Shown in pieces: positions 1 to 5,009 of a stretch of 6,574 nucleotides of DNA. The stretch lies in contig JAICKM010000394.1 of NCBI GenBank assembly GCA_025927935.1, forward strand, positions 1-6,574, in the 5' to 3' direction. The notes beneath the pieces were generated by a model. The model saw only the letters and a program-made list of their open reading frames with translations. It ran no database searches and was not told the origin of the DNA. The translations under genes were made by a program, and so were the position numbers. Each line of letters begins with the position of its first letter. Position 1 is the first letter of the stretch. This stretch comes from Chloroflexia bacterium (lineage in GTDB: Bacteria; Chloroflexota; Chloroflexia; QHBQ01; JADMIH01).

Positions 1-35
1 TCCCTACGGATTCTGTGCTGCAAACAAGCATTGGT

Positions 36-41
36 AGGAGG
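36..41 (+). promoter_or_regulatory. Shine-Dalgarno site of the metallophosphoesterase gene
   Basis: AGGAGG lies 7 nt before the ATG at 49. It decides the start: an in-frame TTG at 31 lies upstream of this site and cannot be the initiation codon. The rest of 1-48 shows no gene or clear promoter, so the promoter is probably left of the window. Confidence 0.85.
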
Positions 42-48
42 ATATTAC

Positions 49-1338
49 ATGGCGGGAGACGAGGCGGTTGATCTGCAAGCGGTGATCGAGAATCCATTCA
101 CGGGCAGTTTGCGGCTGACACGCTGGATTAGCAGCGAGTGGTGGGGCTTGTTGGGGCTGCCGTTGCTCCTCGCAAGCGGGTTGATCTACCTGCTGCCACG
201 GCTGTTGCGGAACGCCGGAGCGCCGGGGCGCGCGGAGGTGGTGCGCCAGGCGGGGCTACAGGCGCTGGGCTGGGGCGGGGTGGATCTGGTCGCGATGGCC
301 GGGTTGCCTTTGTTGCGACTGTCTTACGCGCCGGTGCGGGCGGCCTTCTTCAACCTGCTGTGCGGGCGGGCCGCCATCTCCGGCGGCGCGACGGCCCTGG
401 CGTTGGCGAGCGTCCTCCTGGCGCCCGACCTCTCGCCCGCCGGGGTGCGCGGGTTTCGCCGCGCGCTCTGGGCTGCACATGCCACCATCGCCGCGCTGAT
501 TATCTACGCGACATACATCGACGCCCAACGCCTGCAAGTGACGCGCACCGCGCTGGACTTCCCAGGTCACACACCGGGCGCGCCGCCGGTGCGCTTCCGT
601 CTGGCCCATCTCTCGGATATTCATATCGAGCGCCTGACCCGCCGCGATGAGGCCATGTTGCTCCGGCTGAAGCAGGCGCGCCCCGACCTGATCCTGCTCA
701 CCGGCGATTATCTGAACATCGACTACTACGACAAGCGATCTTATGCGACCTTGCGGGCGCTCATGGCCGGGTTGGCGGCGCTCGGTCCTCGCTACGGCGT
801 TTACGGTACCCTGGGCAACAACGACCCGCCCGCCGAGACCCGCGCGGCGTTCGACCAGACAGGCGTGCGCCTGCTCGCCAACACGAGTGTATGCCTGGAG
901 ATCGACGGGCGGCGCGTGCAGATCGTGGGCGTGCGCACCAATGAGGATGCCGACTGGCAGGCCGACCTGCCGCACTTCCACGCCGCCGTCGCACAGGCGG
1001 ATGCCGCTGGCAGCCCGGATCTGCGTATCCTGCTCTATCACATGCCCGACCTGGCGCCGCAAGCGGCGAACGCGGGCGTGGATCTCTACCTGTGCGGGCA
1101 TACGCACGGCGGGCAGATCCGCCTGCCGGTGATCGGCGCGCTGCGCACCGCCTCGCACTTCGGCAAGCGCTACGTCATGGGCCTCAAGCGGCTGTCCAAC
1201 GGCGGCTATATCCACACCAGCCGCGGCACCGGCTTCGAGGGCCTGGGTATCCCTCGCGCACGGGTGCTCTGCCCGCCCGAAATTGCCCTGTTTGATATAA
1301 CGATTGGGGCCGGGTCAGCCGAGCCGCAGCACCATTAG
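49..1338 (+). CDS. Membrane-anchored calcineurin-like metallophosphoesterase (YkuE/YaeI-like)
   Basis: This 429-residue protein probably hydrolyses a phosphoester at the membrane; the substrate cannot be told from sequence. The first 160 residues hold about four hydrophobic stretches (roughly 31-53, 78-92, 110-127 and 139-157), more than the single anchor usual in YkuE/YaeI-type enzymes. The catalytic domain follows with the metallophosphoesterase motifs in order: SDIH (D190, H192), GD (D220), GNND (N257), YHMPD (H331) and GHTHGGQ (H351, H353), then the RGTGFEG...CPPEI ending typical of this subfamily. These are the family's two-metal ligands. The odd point is GNND in place of the usual GNHD, so the usual histidine is an asparagine. 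The start is ATG 49 because of the AGGAGG before it. The last 24 bp overlap the convergent acetyltransferase gene. The family call is secure; localisation is inferred from hydrophobicity. Confidence 0.93.
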   Translation: MAGDEAVDLQAVIENPFTGSLRLTRWISSEWWGLLGLPLLLASGLIYLLPRLLRNAGAPGRAEVVRQAGLQALGWGGVDLVAMAGLPLLRLSYAPVRAAFFNLLCGRAAISGGATALALASVLLAPDLSPAGVRGFRRALWAAHATIAALIIYATYIDAQRLQVTRTALDFPGHTPGAPPVRFRLAHLSDIHIERLTRRDEAMLLRLKQARPDLILLTGDYLNIDYYDKRSYATLRALMAGLAALGPRYGVYGTLGNNDPPAETRAAFDQTGVRLLANTSVCLEIDGRRVQIVGVRTNEDADWQADLPHFHAAVAQADAAGSPDLRILLYHMPDLAPQAANAGVDLYLCGHTHGGQIRLPVIGALRTASHFGKRYVMGLKRLSNGGYIHTSRGTGFEGLGIPRARVLCPPEIALFDITIGAGSAEPQHH

Positions 1339-1824
1339 GTCCTCGTCGTAGTACGTCGCGCCGATCTTCAACGCCCGCGGCTCCCGGCCGTAGGTCGCGA
1401 AGCCCAGTGCGCGGTAGAGCCGCAGCGCCGGTTCGTTCGTTGACATGACGGTGAGACAAATCTGTTCGAGGCCGGGCAGGGCGCGCGCCCTGCCGATGCT
1501 TTCTTCCATCAGCGCGCGGGCCACCCCGCGGCCCCGCGCATGCCGCGCGACGTACACGCCCCAGATCATGCCCTTGTGGCGCATCTTCGCGCCCTGGTCG
1601 CGCACGAACCCAGCGGTGCCGATCAGGCCGTCTTCAAACGCGCCCAGGGTAAAGGCATCCGGCGTGGCCGCCGAATCGCGCAGCCGATCGGCGTAAGTGC
1701 TGAGCGGGCGGTCCTTCTGTTCCTCATAGGACGAGCCGAAGGCTTCCGGATTCAATTGCAGCCCTTCCAGGCGTATGGTCCGGAAGGCTACGGCATCGGC
1801 TTCGGTGAGTTCGCGGATCTCCAT
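1315..1824 (-). CDS. GNAT-family N-acetyltransferase (RimI-like)
   Basis: This 169-residue protein should transfer an acetyl group from acetyl-CoA to an amine; the substrate is unknown. The fold shows a first strand MEIRELTEAD, then motif A around residues 88-105 with the acetyl-CoA pyrophosphate loop RGRGVA (R97 to A102, an R/Q-x-x-G-x-G/A match). Motif B follows with N130-E-P-A-L-R-L-Y137, where the tyrosine is the usual general acid, then GF. Length is typical of a single-domain GNAT. The frame is open to an ATG at 1902, but I chose ATG 1824: it begins at the conserved first strand, has a purine-rich GGGGGA ribosome site upstream, and the likely -10 promoter (1858-1863) lies between the two ATGs. 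It is transcribed towards the metallophosphoesterase gene and their ends overlap by 24 bp. The family call is strong, the specificity open. Confidence 0.92.
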   Translation of the reverse strand: MEIRELTEADAVAFRTIRLEGLQLNPEAFGSSYEEQKDRPLSTYADRLRDSAATPDAFTLGAFEDGLIGTAGFVRDQGAKMRHKGMIWGVYVARHARGRGVARALMEESIGRARALPGLEQICLTVMSTNEPALRLYRALGFATYGREPRALKIGATYYDEDLMVLRLG

Positions 1825-1857
1825 CGGCTTTCCCCCTTTGCGGCGCGGATCGGCGCC

Positions 1858-1866
1858 AGTATAGCA
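1858..1866 (-). promoter_or_regulatory. Extended -10 promoter of the GNAT gene
   Basis: On the minus strand this reads TGC-TATACT, an extended -10 hexamer with 5 of 6 consensus matches. No good -35 is visible 17 bp upstream, as expected when an extended -10 compensates. Transcription would begin near 1851 and give a leader of about 27 nt before ATG 1824. Confidence 0.6.
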
Positions 1867-1912
1867 CAATACGCACCGCCCATCCCGGCGCTGGCACGCC
1901 ATTTGCGCTAAC

Positions 1913-1964
1913 TACTCGTGGTATGCGGTCGCGCATCCGGGCACGAGCGGTCTTTTACTCGTGG
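1913..1964. repeat. Triple CTCGTG/CACGAG element with alternative hairpins
   Basis: TACTCGTGG occurs twice in direct orientation (1913-1921 and 1956-1964), and its inverted core CACGAG lies between (1942-1947). The middle element can pair with the left one, giving a hairpin with an inner ATGCG/CGCAT stem (1923-1936) followed by CGGTCTTTT, or with the right one, giving a 6-bp stem with a 10-nt loop. The two pairings exclude each other. This could be a regulator-binding array or a small attenuator between the GNAT and DJ-1 genes; no function is proven. Confidence 0.45.
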
Positions 1965-2042
1965 CTTTCCGGCGGATGGGAAGGCAGCGGCGACCGTGTG
2001 GTACGGGTATCAGGCGTCTATGGTCCGCATGGCGCTAGAAAC

Positions 2043-2046
2043 GAGG
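2043..2046 (+). promoter_or_regulatory. Ribosome-binding site of the DJ-1/PfpI gene
   Basis: GAGG sits 7 nt before ATG 2054. It is weaker than the AGGAGG sites of the metallophosphoesterase and SWIM genes. No convincing sigma-70 promoter for this gene could be placed in 1865-2042. Confidence 0.6.
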
Positions 2047-2053
2047 TTTTCAC

Positions 2054-2656
2054 ATGCAACAGCAACAAGGACACCCCCCCAATGGGCAGACCCAACTGAA
2101 CGGACTGCGCGTGGCGATTCTCGTGACCAACGACTTCGAGCAGGTCGAGATGACCTCGCCGCGGGAGGCGTTGCAGCAGGCGGGCGCCGTGACCAAGATT
2201 ATCGCCCCCAAGCCCGGCCAGGTGCAGGGCGTGAACCACGACCAGAAAGCCGACACGTTCCCGGTGGACCTGACGCTGGACCAGGCCAATCCCGCCGATT
2301 TCGACGCCGTGCTGCTGCCGGGCGGCGCGTTGAACGCCGATGCGCTGCGAGTTGAGCCGAAGGCGCAGAGCTTTGTCCAGCAGATCCAGCAGGTGGGCAA
2401 GCCGATCGCCGTGATCTGCCACGCCCCCTGGCTGCTGGTCTCGGCCCAGTTGGTGAAGGGCCGCACTATGACCAGCTACTACACCATCCAGGACGACATC
2501 CGCAACGCGGGCGCCACCTGGGTTGACCAGGAGGTCGTGCGCGACGGTAACTGGGTGAGCAGTCGCAGCCCCAAGGATCTGCCCGCTTTCAATCGCGAGA
2601 TGCTGGCTCTGTTCAGCCAAGCCAAAACCGGGGCGCCCGCCGGAGCGGCGCGCTAG
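2054..2656 (+). CDS. DJ-1/PfpI-family protein (class I glutamine amidotransferase-like; YhbO/PH1704 type)
   Basis: This 200-residue protein belongs to the PfpI branch of the DJ-1 superfamily. Members are described as intracellular peptidases or glyoxalase/deglycase-type stress enzymes; which activity applies is disputed in the family and not decidable here. The catalytic set is visible: E29 in NDFEQVEM, C122-H123 in ICHAPW (the nucleophile elbow), and D96 in the PGGALNADALR loop, where PH1704 has a glutamate contributed by a neighbouring subunit. The ending TSYYTIQDDIRNAG, WVDQEVV and DGNWVSSR matches the family closely. A Gln/Pro-rich tail of about 17 residues (MQQQQGHPPNG...) precedes the first strand and is unusual. 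A run of seven C (2074-2080) lies in codons 7-9. The gene has no separate terminator: the first strong hairpin downstream belongs to the small-RNA repeat region. No signal peptide, so probably cytosolic. Confidence 0.93.
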   Translation: MQQQQGHPPNGQTQLNGLRVAILVTNDFEQVEMTSPREALQQAGAVTKIIAPKPGQVQGVNHDQKADTFPVDLTLDQANPADFDAVLLPGGALNADALRVEPKAQSFVQQIQQVGKPIAVICHAPWLLVSAQLVKGRTMTSYYTIQDDIRNAGATWVDQEVVRDGNWVSSRSPKDLPAFNREMLALFSQAKTGAPAGAAR

Positions 2657-2664
2657 GATCGTAC

Positions 2665-2682
2665 CGCGGGAGGAGTGCCGCG
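2665..2682 (+). other. Hairpin after the DJ-1 stop codon carrying a complement to the small-RNA loop
   Basis: CGCGG (2665-2669) pairs with CCGCG (2678-2682) and leaves an 8-nt loop, GAGGAGTG. GGAGGAGTGCC (2669-2679) is the exact reverse complement of GGCACTCCTCC in both downstream repeat copies (2785-2795 and 2986-2996). If the DJ-1 mRNA extends past its stop codon, this loop could pair with the anti-SD loop. Similarity to an inverted repeat copy stops outside these 11 nt, so it does not look like a decayed third copy. Confidence 0.5.
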
Positions 2683-2690
2683 CTGGGGGA

Positions 2691-2753
2691 CATTTGTACC
2701 AGCCGAGAACCGGGCAGATGCAGCATCCCACGGCGCCGGATGGGTAGTACACT
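2691..2753 (+). promoter_or_regulatory. Upstream box and -10 element of small RNA copy 1
   Basis: CATTTGTACCAGC (2691-2703) and GAACCGGGC (2707-2715) lie about 45-70 bp before the expected start. TACACT (2748-2753) is a sigma-70-like -10 with no good -35; the hexamer 17 bp upstream is ATCCCA. The boxes are too far away to be the -35 and look more like an activator site. Confidence 0.5.
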
Positions 2754-2759
2754 GGGGTC

Positions 2760-2836
2760 AGACAAGAATAAGACGGTTCAAAAAGGCACTCCTCCTTCTG
2801 TGCGAGGCCCCTGCTCCCCCCAGAGCAGGGGTCTTT
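2760..2836 (+). ncRNA. Candidate small regulatory RNA, copy 1, with anti-Shine-Dalgarno loop
   Basis: The predicted transcript is about 77 nt; its start is estimated 7 nt after the TACACT element. It has three parts: an A-rich tail of about 26 nt (2760-2785) with no structure seen, a hairpin with stem GCAC/GTGC (2786-2789 with 2800-2803) and loop UCCUCCUUCU, and a 12-bp terminator hairpin with loop CCCCCA. CCUCC in the first loop is complementary to the Shine-Dalgarno core, resembling small RNAs that block ribosome binding with C-rich loops and also the 3' end of 16S rRNA. I do not recognise a named family. Alternatives are a tandem terminator/attenuator for the DJ-1 gene, or a mobile non-coding repeat. 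Strand is chosen from the -10 element and the T-tract side; no expression evidence. Confidence 0.55.
2805..2836 (+). terminator. Intrinsic-terminator-like hairpin of small RNA copy 1
   Basis: A 12-bp stem (2805-2816 with 2823-2834, one G-T pair at 2807/2832) closes a CCCCCA loop. A short tract, TCTTT, overlaps and follows its 3' arm. The stem is strong but the T-tract is short, so termination may be incomplete. It may also end the DJ-1 transcript. Confidence 0.6.
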
Positions 2837-2891
2837 CGCGTGTCAAGGGATCGCACCGGGGCGGGGACGCAGGGCCGAGAGCGGAGCGGGG

Positions 2892-2954
2892 CATTTGTAC
2901 CAGCACGGAACCGGGCGAACGGGCGATCTCGGAATCGCGGCGCGGTGCTACACT
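2892..2954 (+). promoter_or_regulatory. Upstream box and extended -10 of small RNA copy 2
   Basis: The same boxes recur at 2892-2904 and 2908-2916, at the same distance from TACACT (2949-2954) as in copy 1. Here the hexamer is preceded by TGC, making an extended -10 (copy 1 has TAG), so copy 2 may have the stronger promoter. The -35 position reads ATCTCG, a poor match. Confidence 0.55.
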
Positions 2955-2960
2955 GGGGTC

Positions 2961-3035
2961 AGACAAGAATAAGACGGCTCGAAAAGGCACTCCTCCTTCT
3001 GTGCGAGGCCCCTGCTCCCCCAAGCAGGGGCCTTT
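2961..3035 (+). ncRNA. Candidate small regulatory RNA, copy 2, with anti-Shine-Dalgarno loop
   Basis: The predicted transcript is about 75 nt with the same parts as copy 1: an A-rich 5' tail, a stem GCAC/GTGC (2987-2990 with 3001-3004) with the identical loop UCCUCCUUCU, and a terminator hairpin. The tail differs from copy 1 at two positions (2978, 2981). The terminator stem is one base pair shorter, but its CCCCCA loop is unchanged. It ends 6 bp before the stop codon of the convergent M16 gene, so read-through from either side would make antisense RNA. The identity as an RNA gene is inferred from structure-preserving differences between copies, not from a known family. Confidence 0.55.
3006..3035 (+). 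terminator. Terminator-like hairpin of small RNA copy 2
   Basis: An 11-bp stem (3006-3016 with 3023-3033) closes a CCCCCA loop, with TTT at 3033-3035. It lies just past the end of the M16 gene and could also slow leftward transcription, although that side has no T-tract directly after the stem. Confidence 0.6.
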
Positions 3036-3041
3036 CGCATC

Positions 3042-4310
3042 TCAGGCCATCTTCAGCAGGGGACGGAAGCGCTCTTCGTCTTCAAACGGCCCGACCATGC
3101 TCAGGCTGAGCAACTGCTCCTGGAAGATGCGCTGGGCCAGCTTTTGCACATCCTCCGGGGTGACGGCGTCGATGCGCTCGATCACCTCGTCCACGCTGTA
3201 GATGCGGTCGAGCAGTAGTTCCTGGCGCCCGCCCCAGGCGGCCACCGAGCGGCTGCTCTCCAGGGCCAGCAGCATGTGGCCCTTGTGATATTCCTTCACC
3301 TTGTTCAGCTCTTCCACGGGCACGGGGGTCTGGCGCATACGATCCAGCTCGTGCAACATGCCCTGGATGCAGCTTTCCACCCGCTCATTGTCCACGGCGG
3401 CATAGAGGATAAAGGCGCCGATATCCTTGTAGGACTCGACATAGGAGGCGACCGAGTAGGCCAGGGCGCGCTTCTCGCGGATCTCGACAAACAGGCGACT
3501 GCTCATGCCGCTGCCCAGCACGCCGTCCAGCATCTGTTGCACGTAGCGATCCGGGTCGGTGTACGACAGCGCGGGCATGCCGATGCAGATCTGGGCTTGC
3601 TCGGTGTCCTTGTTGAAGATGCGCATGCGCTGGCTGGTCTGATCGCTGGTGGCCGGGGTATAAGTGGGCACCGGGCCGCTGGGCGCGGCACCCAGGCTGG
3701 CGCGTACGGCATCCACCACCTCGTCGTGCTCGATGTGGCCGGCTACGCTGACCAGGTTAGCGCCGGGCAGGTAATGTCCGGCCATGTAGTCGAGCATCTG
3801 ATCGCGGGTGATCGCTTCGACCGTCTCGCGCGTCCCGGCGATGGGCCGGCCAATCGGCTGGTCGCCCCACATGATCTCGTCGATGATCTGGTTCACAATA
3901 TCGGGCGGCGAATCGAGCGTGCCGTTGATTTCCTCGGTGATGACGGCCCGCTCGTGCTCCACCTCTTCGTCGTCGAAGCGCGAATTGCGCAGCATGTCGG
4001 TGAGCACATCAAGAGCAAGCGCGAAATGCTGGCTGGGCACGATGGCCGAGTACGAGGTATACTCGCGCCCGGTGGCCGCGTTGAGCGACCCGCCCAACCC
4101 CTCGATGGCCTCCGAGATCTCCTGGGCCGCGGGGCGCTTGTGCGTGCCCTTGAACAACATATGCTCGATATAGTGGCTGATCCCGCTGATTTCCTTGGGT
4201 TCGTAGCGGGCGCCCACCTTATAGAAAATCAAGATGCTCGCCGACCGCGTGTGCGGCATCGCCGATGTCAAGACCCGCAAGCCGTTGTCTAGAGTGGTCT
4301 TTTGATACAA
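3042..4310 (-). CDS. M16-family zinc metallopeptidase (processing-peptidase-like)
   Basis: This 422-residue protein is a single-unit M16 peptidase of the mitochondrial-processing-peptidase beta/YmxG size class. It should cleave peptides inside a closed chamber, probably as a dimer, in the cytosol because no signal peptide is visible. The inverted zinc motif HxxEH is HYIEH (H46, E49, H50), and E127 in ITEEING is the third ligand, 77 residues later as in the family; E120 is the conserved second glutamate. The C-terminal half holds the RxxxxxxY pair (R278, Y285 in REKRALAY) used in substrate binding. The start is TTG at 4310: no in-frame start lies upstream, the next ATG (codon 18) would delete the conserved LDNGLRVL strand, and GAGAGG sits 9 nt before. 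It begins 5 nt after the pncC stop, so the two are likely co-transcribed and perhaps translationally coupled. Confidence 0.95.
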   Translation of the reverse strand: MYQKTTLDNGLRVLTSAMPHTRSASILIFYKVGARYEPKEISGISHYIEHMLFKGTHKRPAAQEISEAIEGLGGSLNAATGREYTSYSAIVPSQHFALALDVLTDMLRNSRFDDEEVEHERAVITEEINGTLDSPPDIVNQIIDEIMWGDQPIGRPIAGTRETVEAITRDQMLDYMAGHYLPGANLVSVAGHIEHDEVVDAVRASLGAAPSGPVPTYTPATSDQTSQRMRIFNKDTEQAQICIGMPALSYTDPDRYVQQMLDGVLGSGMSSRLFVEIREKRALAYSVASYVESYKDIGAFILYAAVDNERVESCIQGMLHELDRMRQTPVPVEELNKVKEYHKGHMLLALESSRSVAAWGGRQELLLDRIYSVDEVIERIDAVTPEDVQKLAQRIFQEQLLSLSMVGPFEDEERFRPLLKMA

Positions 4311-4315
4311 TGCCT

Positions 4316-4855
4316 CTATCCTCTCTCCAAAATCTCGCGCAGCAAGGCCAGGGCGGCCCGCGCTGACGCCGCCTTATTCTCCCGGCGGTTACCCGACCAC
4401 GTATGGTGGGCGACGGTCGTGCCGGCCGCCGAGGCGATGCCGATGTAGGTGGTGCCGACCGGCTTGGCGGCCGTGCCCCCGCCCGGCCCGGCGATGCCGG
4501 TGATCGCCACGGCCACATCGGTACCGATCAAGGCCCGCGCCCGCGCCGCCAGCGCCGCCGCGCACGGCTCACTGACCGCGCCGTGTTCGCGGATGAGCGC
4601 GGCGGGCACGCCCAGCACGCCGATCTTCACCCGGTCGTCGTAGGCGATCACCCCACCCAGGAACCAGGCCGAGGAGCCGGCGATATTGGTCAGCCAGTCG
4701 CCCAGCAAGCCGCCGGTGCAGGACTCCGCGACAGCCAGGCGCCAGCCGCGCGCTTCGAGCAGGCGCCCGCACGCGGCGGCTTGCTCCAACTCGGGCGGCG
4801 CCGGGATGGCTGCGGGCATCTCGTCGCCGGTTGCCGCCGGTTCTGGTATGGGCAC
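4316..4855 (-). CDS. pncC: Stand-alone CinA C-terminal domain: nicotinamide-nucleotide amidase
   Basis: This 179-residue protein matches PncC, which converts nicotinamide mononucleotide to nicotinate mononucleotide and ammonia in NAD salvage. Motifs are AESCTGG (residues 43-49), GSSAWFLGGVIAY (60-72), K77 in VKIGVLGV, and TGIAGPGGG followed by KPVGTTYIGIA (119-141). Conserved S45, S62, Y72 and K77 fit the active site; I do not assign the nucleophile. The N-terminal molybdopterin-binding-like domain of full-length CinA is absent, so this is the short form, with a Pro/Ala-rich extension of about 22 residues. The start is GTG 4855, set by GGAGG (4861-4865) 5 nt upstream. It is the first gene of a leftward operon with the M16 peptidase, and a perfect TATAAT lies about 100 bp upstream. 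The domain call is very secure and the reaction likely. Confidence 0.93.
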   Translation of the reverse strand: MPIPEPAATGDEMPAAIPAPPELEQAAACGRLLEARGWRLAVAESCTGGLLGDWLTNIAGSSAWFLGGVIAYDDRVKIGVLGVPAALIREHGAVSEPCAAALAARARALIGTDVAVAITGIAGPGGGTAAKPVGTTYIGIASAAGTTVAHHTWSGNRRENKAASARAALALLREILERG

Positions 4856-4860
4856 TCAGT

Positions 4861-4865
4861 CCTCC
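4861..4865 (-). promoter_or_regulatory. Shine-Dalgarno site of pncC
   Basis: Minus-strand GGAGG, 5 nt before GTG 4855, supports the rare start codon. Confidence 0.75.
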
Positions 4866-4954
4866 ACGAACAAAACGGGGCGCGGCGTCTGCCGGTCGGG
4901 CCCTGGGGACGCCGGTCCGGCGCTGCCCGCGCATGATCGACAACTGAACAACCT

Positions 4955-4960
4955 ATTATA
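4955..4960 (-). promoter_or_regulatory. -10 element of the pncC-M16 operon
   Basis: The minus strand reads TATAAT, a perfect -10 hexamer in an AT-rich island. The best -35 is weak (CAGACC at 18 bp). Transcription would start near 4948, giving a leader of about 93 nt that includes a GC-rich palindrome (CGCCGG-T-CCGGCG, 4910-4922). Confidence 0.6.
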
Positions 4961-4994
4961 CACTACTTCTTCTATTCCGGTCTGCCTGTCTGCC

Positions 4995-5009
4995 GGCGCA
5001 CGTTGCGCC
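4995..5009. promoter_or_regulatory. Perfect 15-bp palindrome, possible operator
   Basis: GGCGCA-CGT-TGCGCC has six-base arms and a 3-bp centre. It overlaps the -35 hexamer of the rightward SWIM-gene promoter and lies about 35 bp upstream of the leftward -10. A repressor bound here would block the -35. No regulator gene is in the window, so the binding protein is unknown. Confidence 0.45.

Larger units (their letters stand above)
2691..3038. repeat. Tandem direct repeat of a small-RNA unit, two copies
   Basis: Copy 1 (2691-2839) and copy 2 (2892-3038) are offset by exactly 201 bp up to the terminator. Identical blocks are CATTTGTACCAGC (13 of 13), GAACCGGGC (9 of 9), and 2748-2804 against 2949-3005 (55 of 57; the changes are two transitions). 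Between GAACCGGGC and TACACT lies a 32-nt spacer only about 12 of 32 identical, yet of equal length. No reading frame is shared, since a 2-nt length change lies in the terminator. The 385-bp stretch between DJ-1 and the M16 gene holds nothing else. Confidence 0.9.

Noticed and set aside
256..1215. 319-residue open frame antisense to the metallophosphoesterase
   Set aside because: Typical high-GC shadow frame; no motifs, while the plus strand has a full set of catalytic residues.
1825..1902. 26-residue N-terminal extension of the GNAT protein
   Set aside because: The likely promoter lies inside this stretch, and the residues do not resemble the GNAT first strand.
2694..2699. TTGTAC as the -35 of small RNA copy 1
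   Set aside because: The conserved TACACT is 48 bp further on, and no conserved -10 lies 16-18 bp after it in both copies.
2707..2715. GAACCGGGC as the -35 of an ECF sigma promoter
   Set aside because: No conserved -10 follows at 16-17 bp; the spacer there is diverged between copies.
2018..2752. 244-residue minus-strand frame over the DJ-1 gene
   Set aside because: Shadow frame; the plus-strand protein matches the PfpI family along its whole length.
2760..2800. Minus-strand mini-ORF after AAGGAGGA in copy 1 (TTG start, about 7 codons)
   Set aside because: Copy 2 has TTC instead of the TTG start, so the ORF is not conserved; the strong SD-like string is simply the complement of the small-RNA loop.
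2675..3201. Open frames across the repeat region on both strands
   Set aside because: They cross both repeats and terminator hairpins, the copies differ by a 2-nt length change that breaks a common frame, and the peptides have no recognisable domain.
3276..4292. 338-residue open frame antisense to the M16 gene
   Set aside because: Shadow of a well-supported peptidase gene; composition rich in His, Gly and Ala with no domain.
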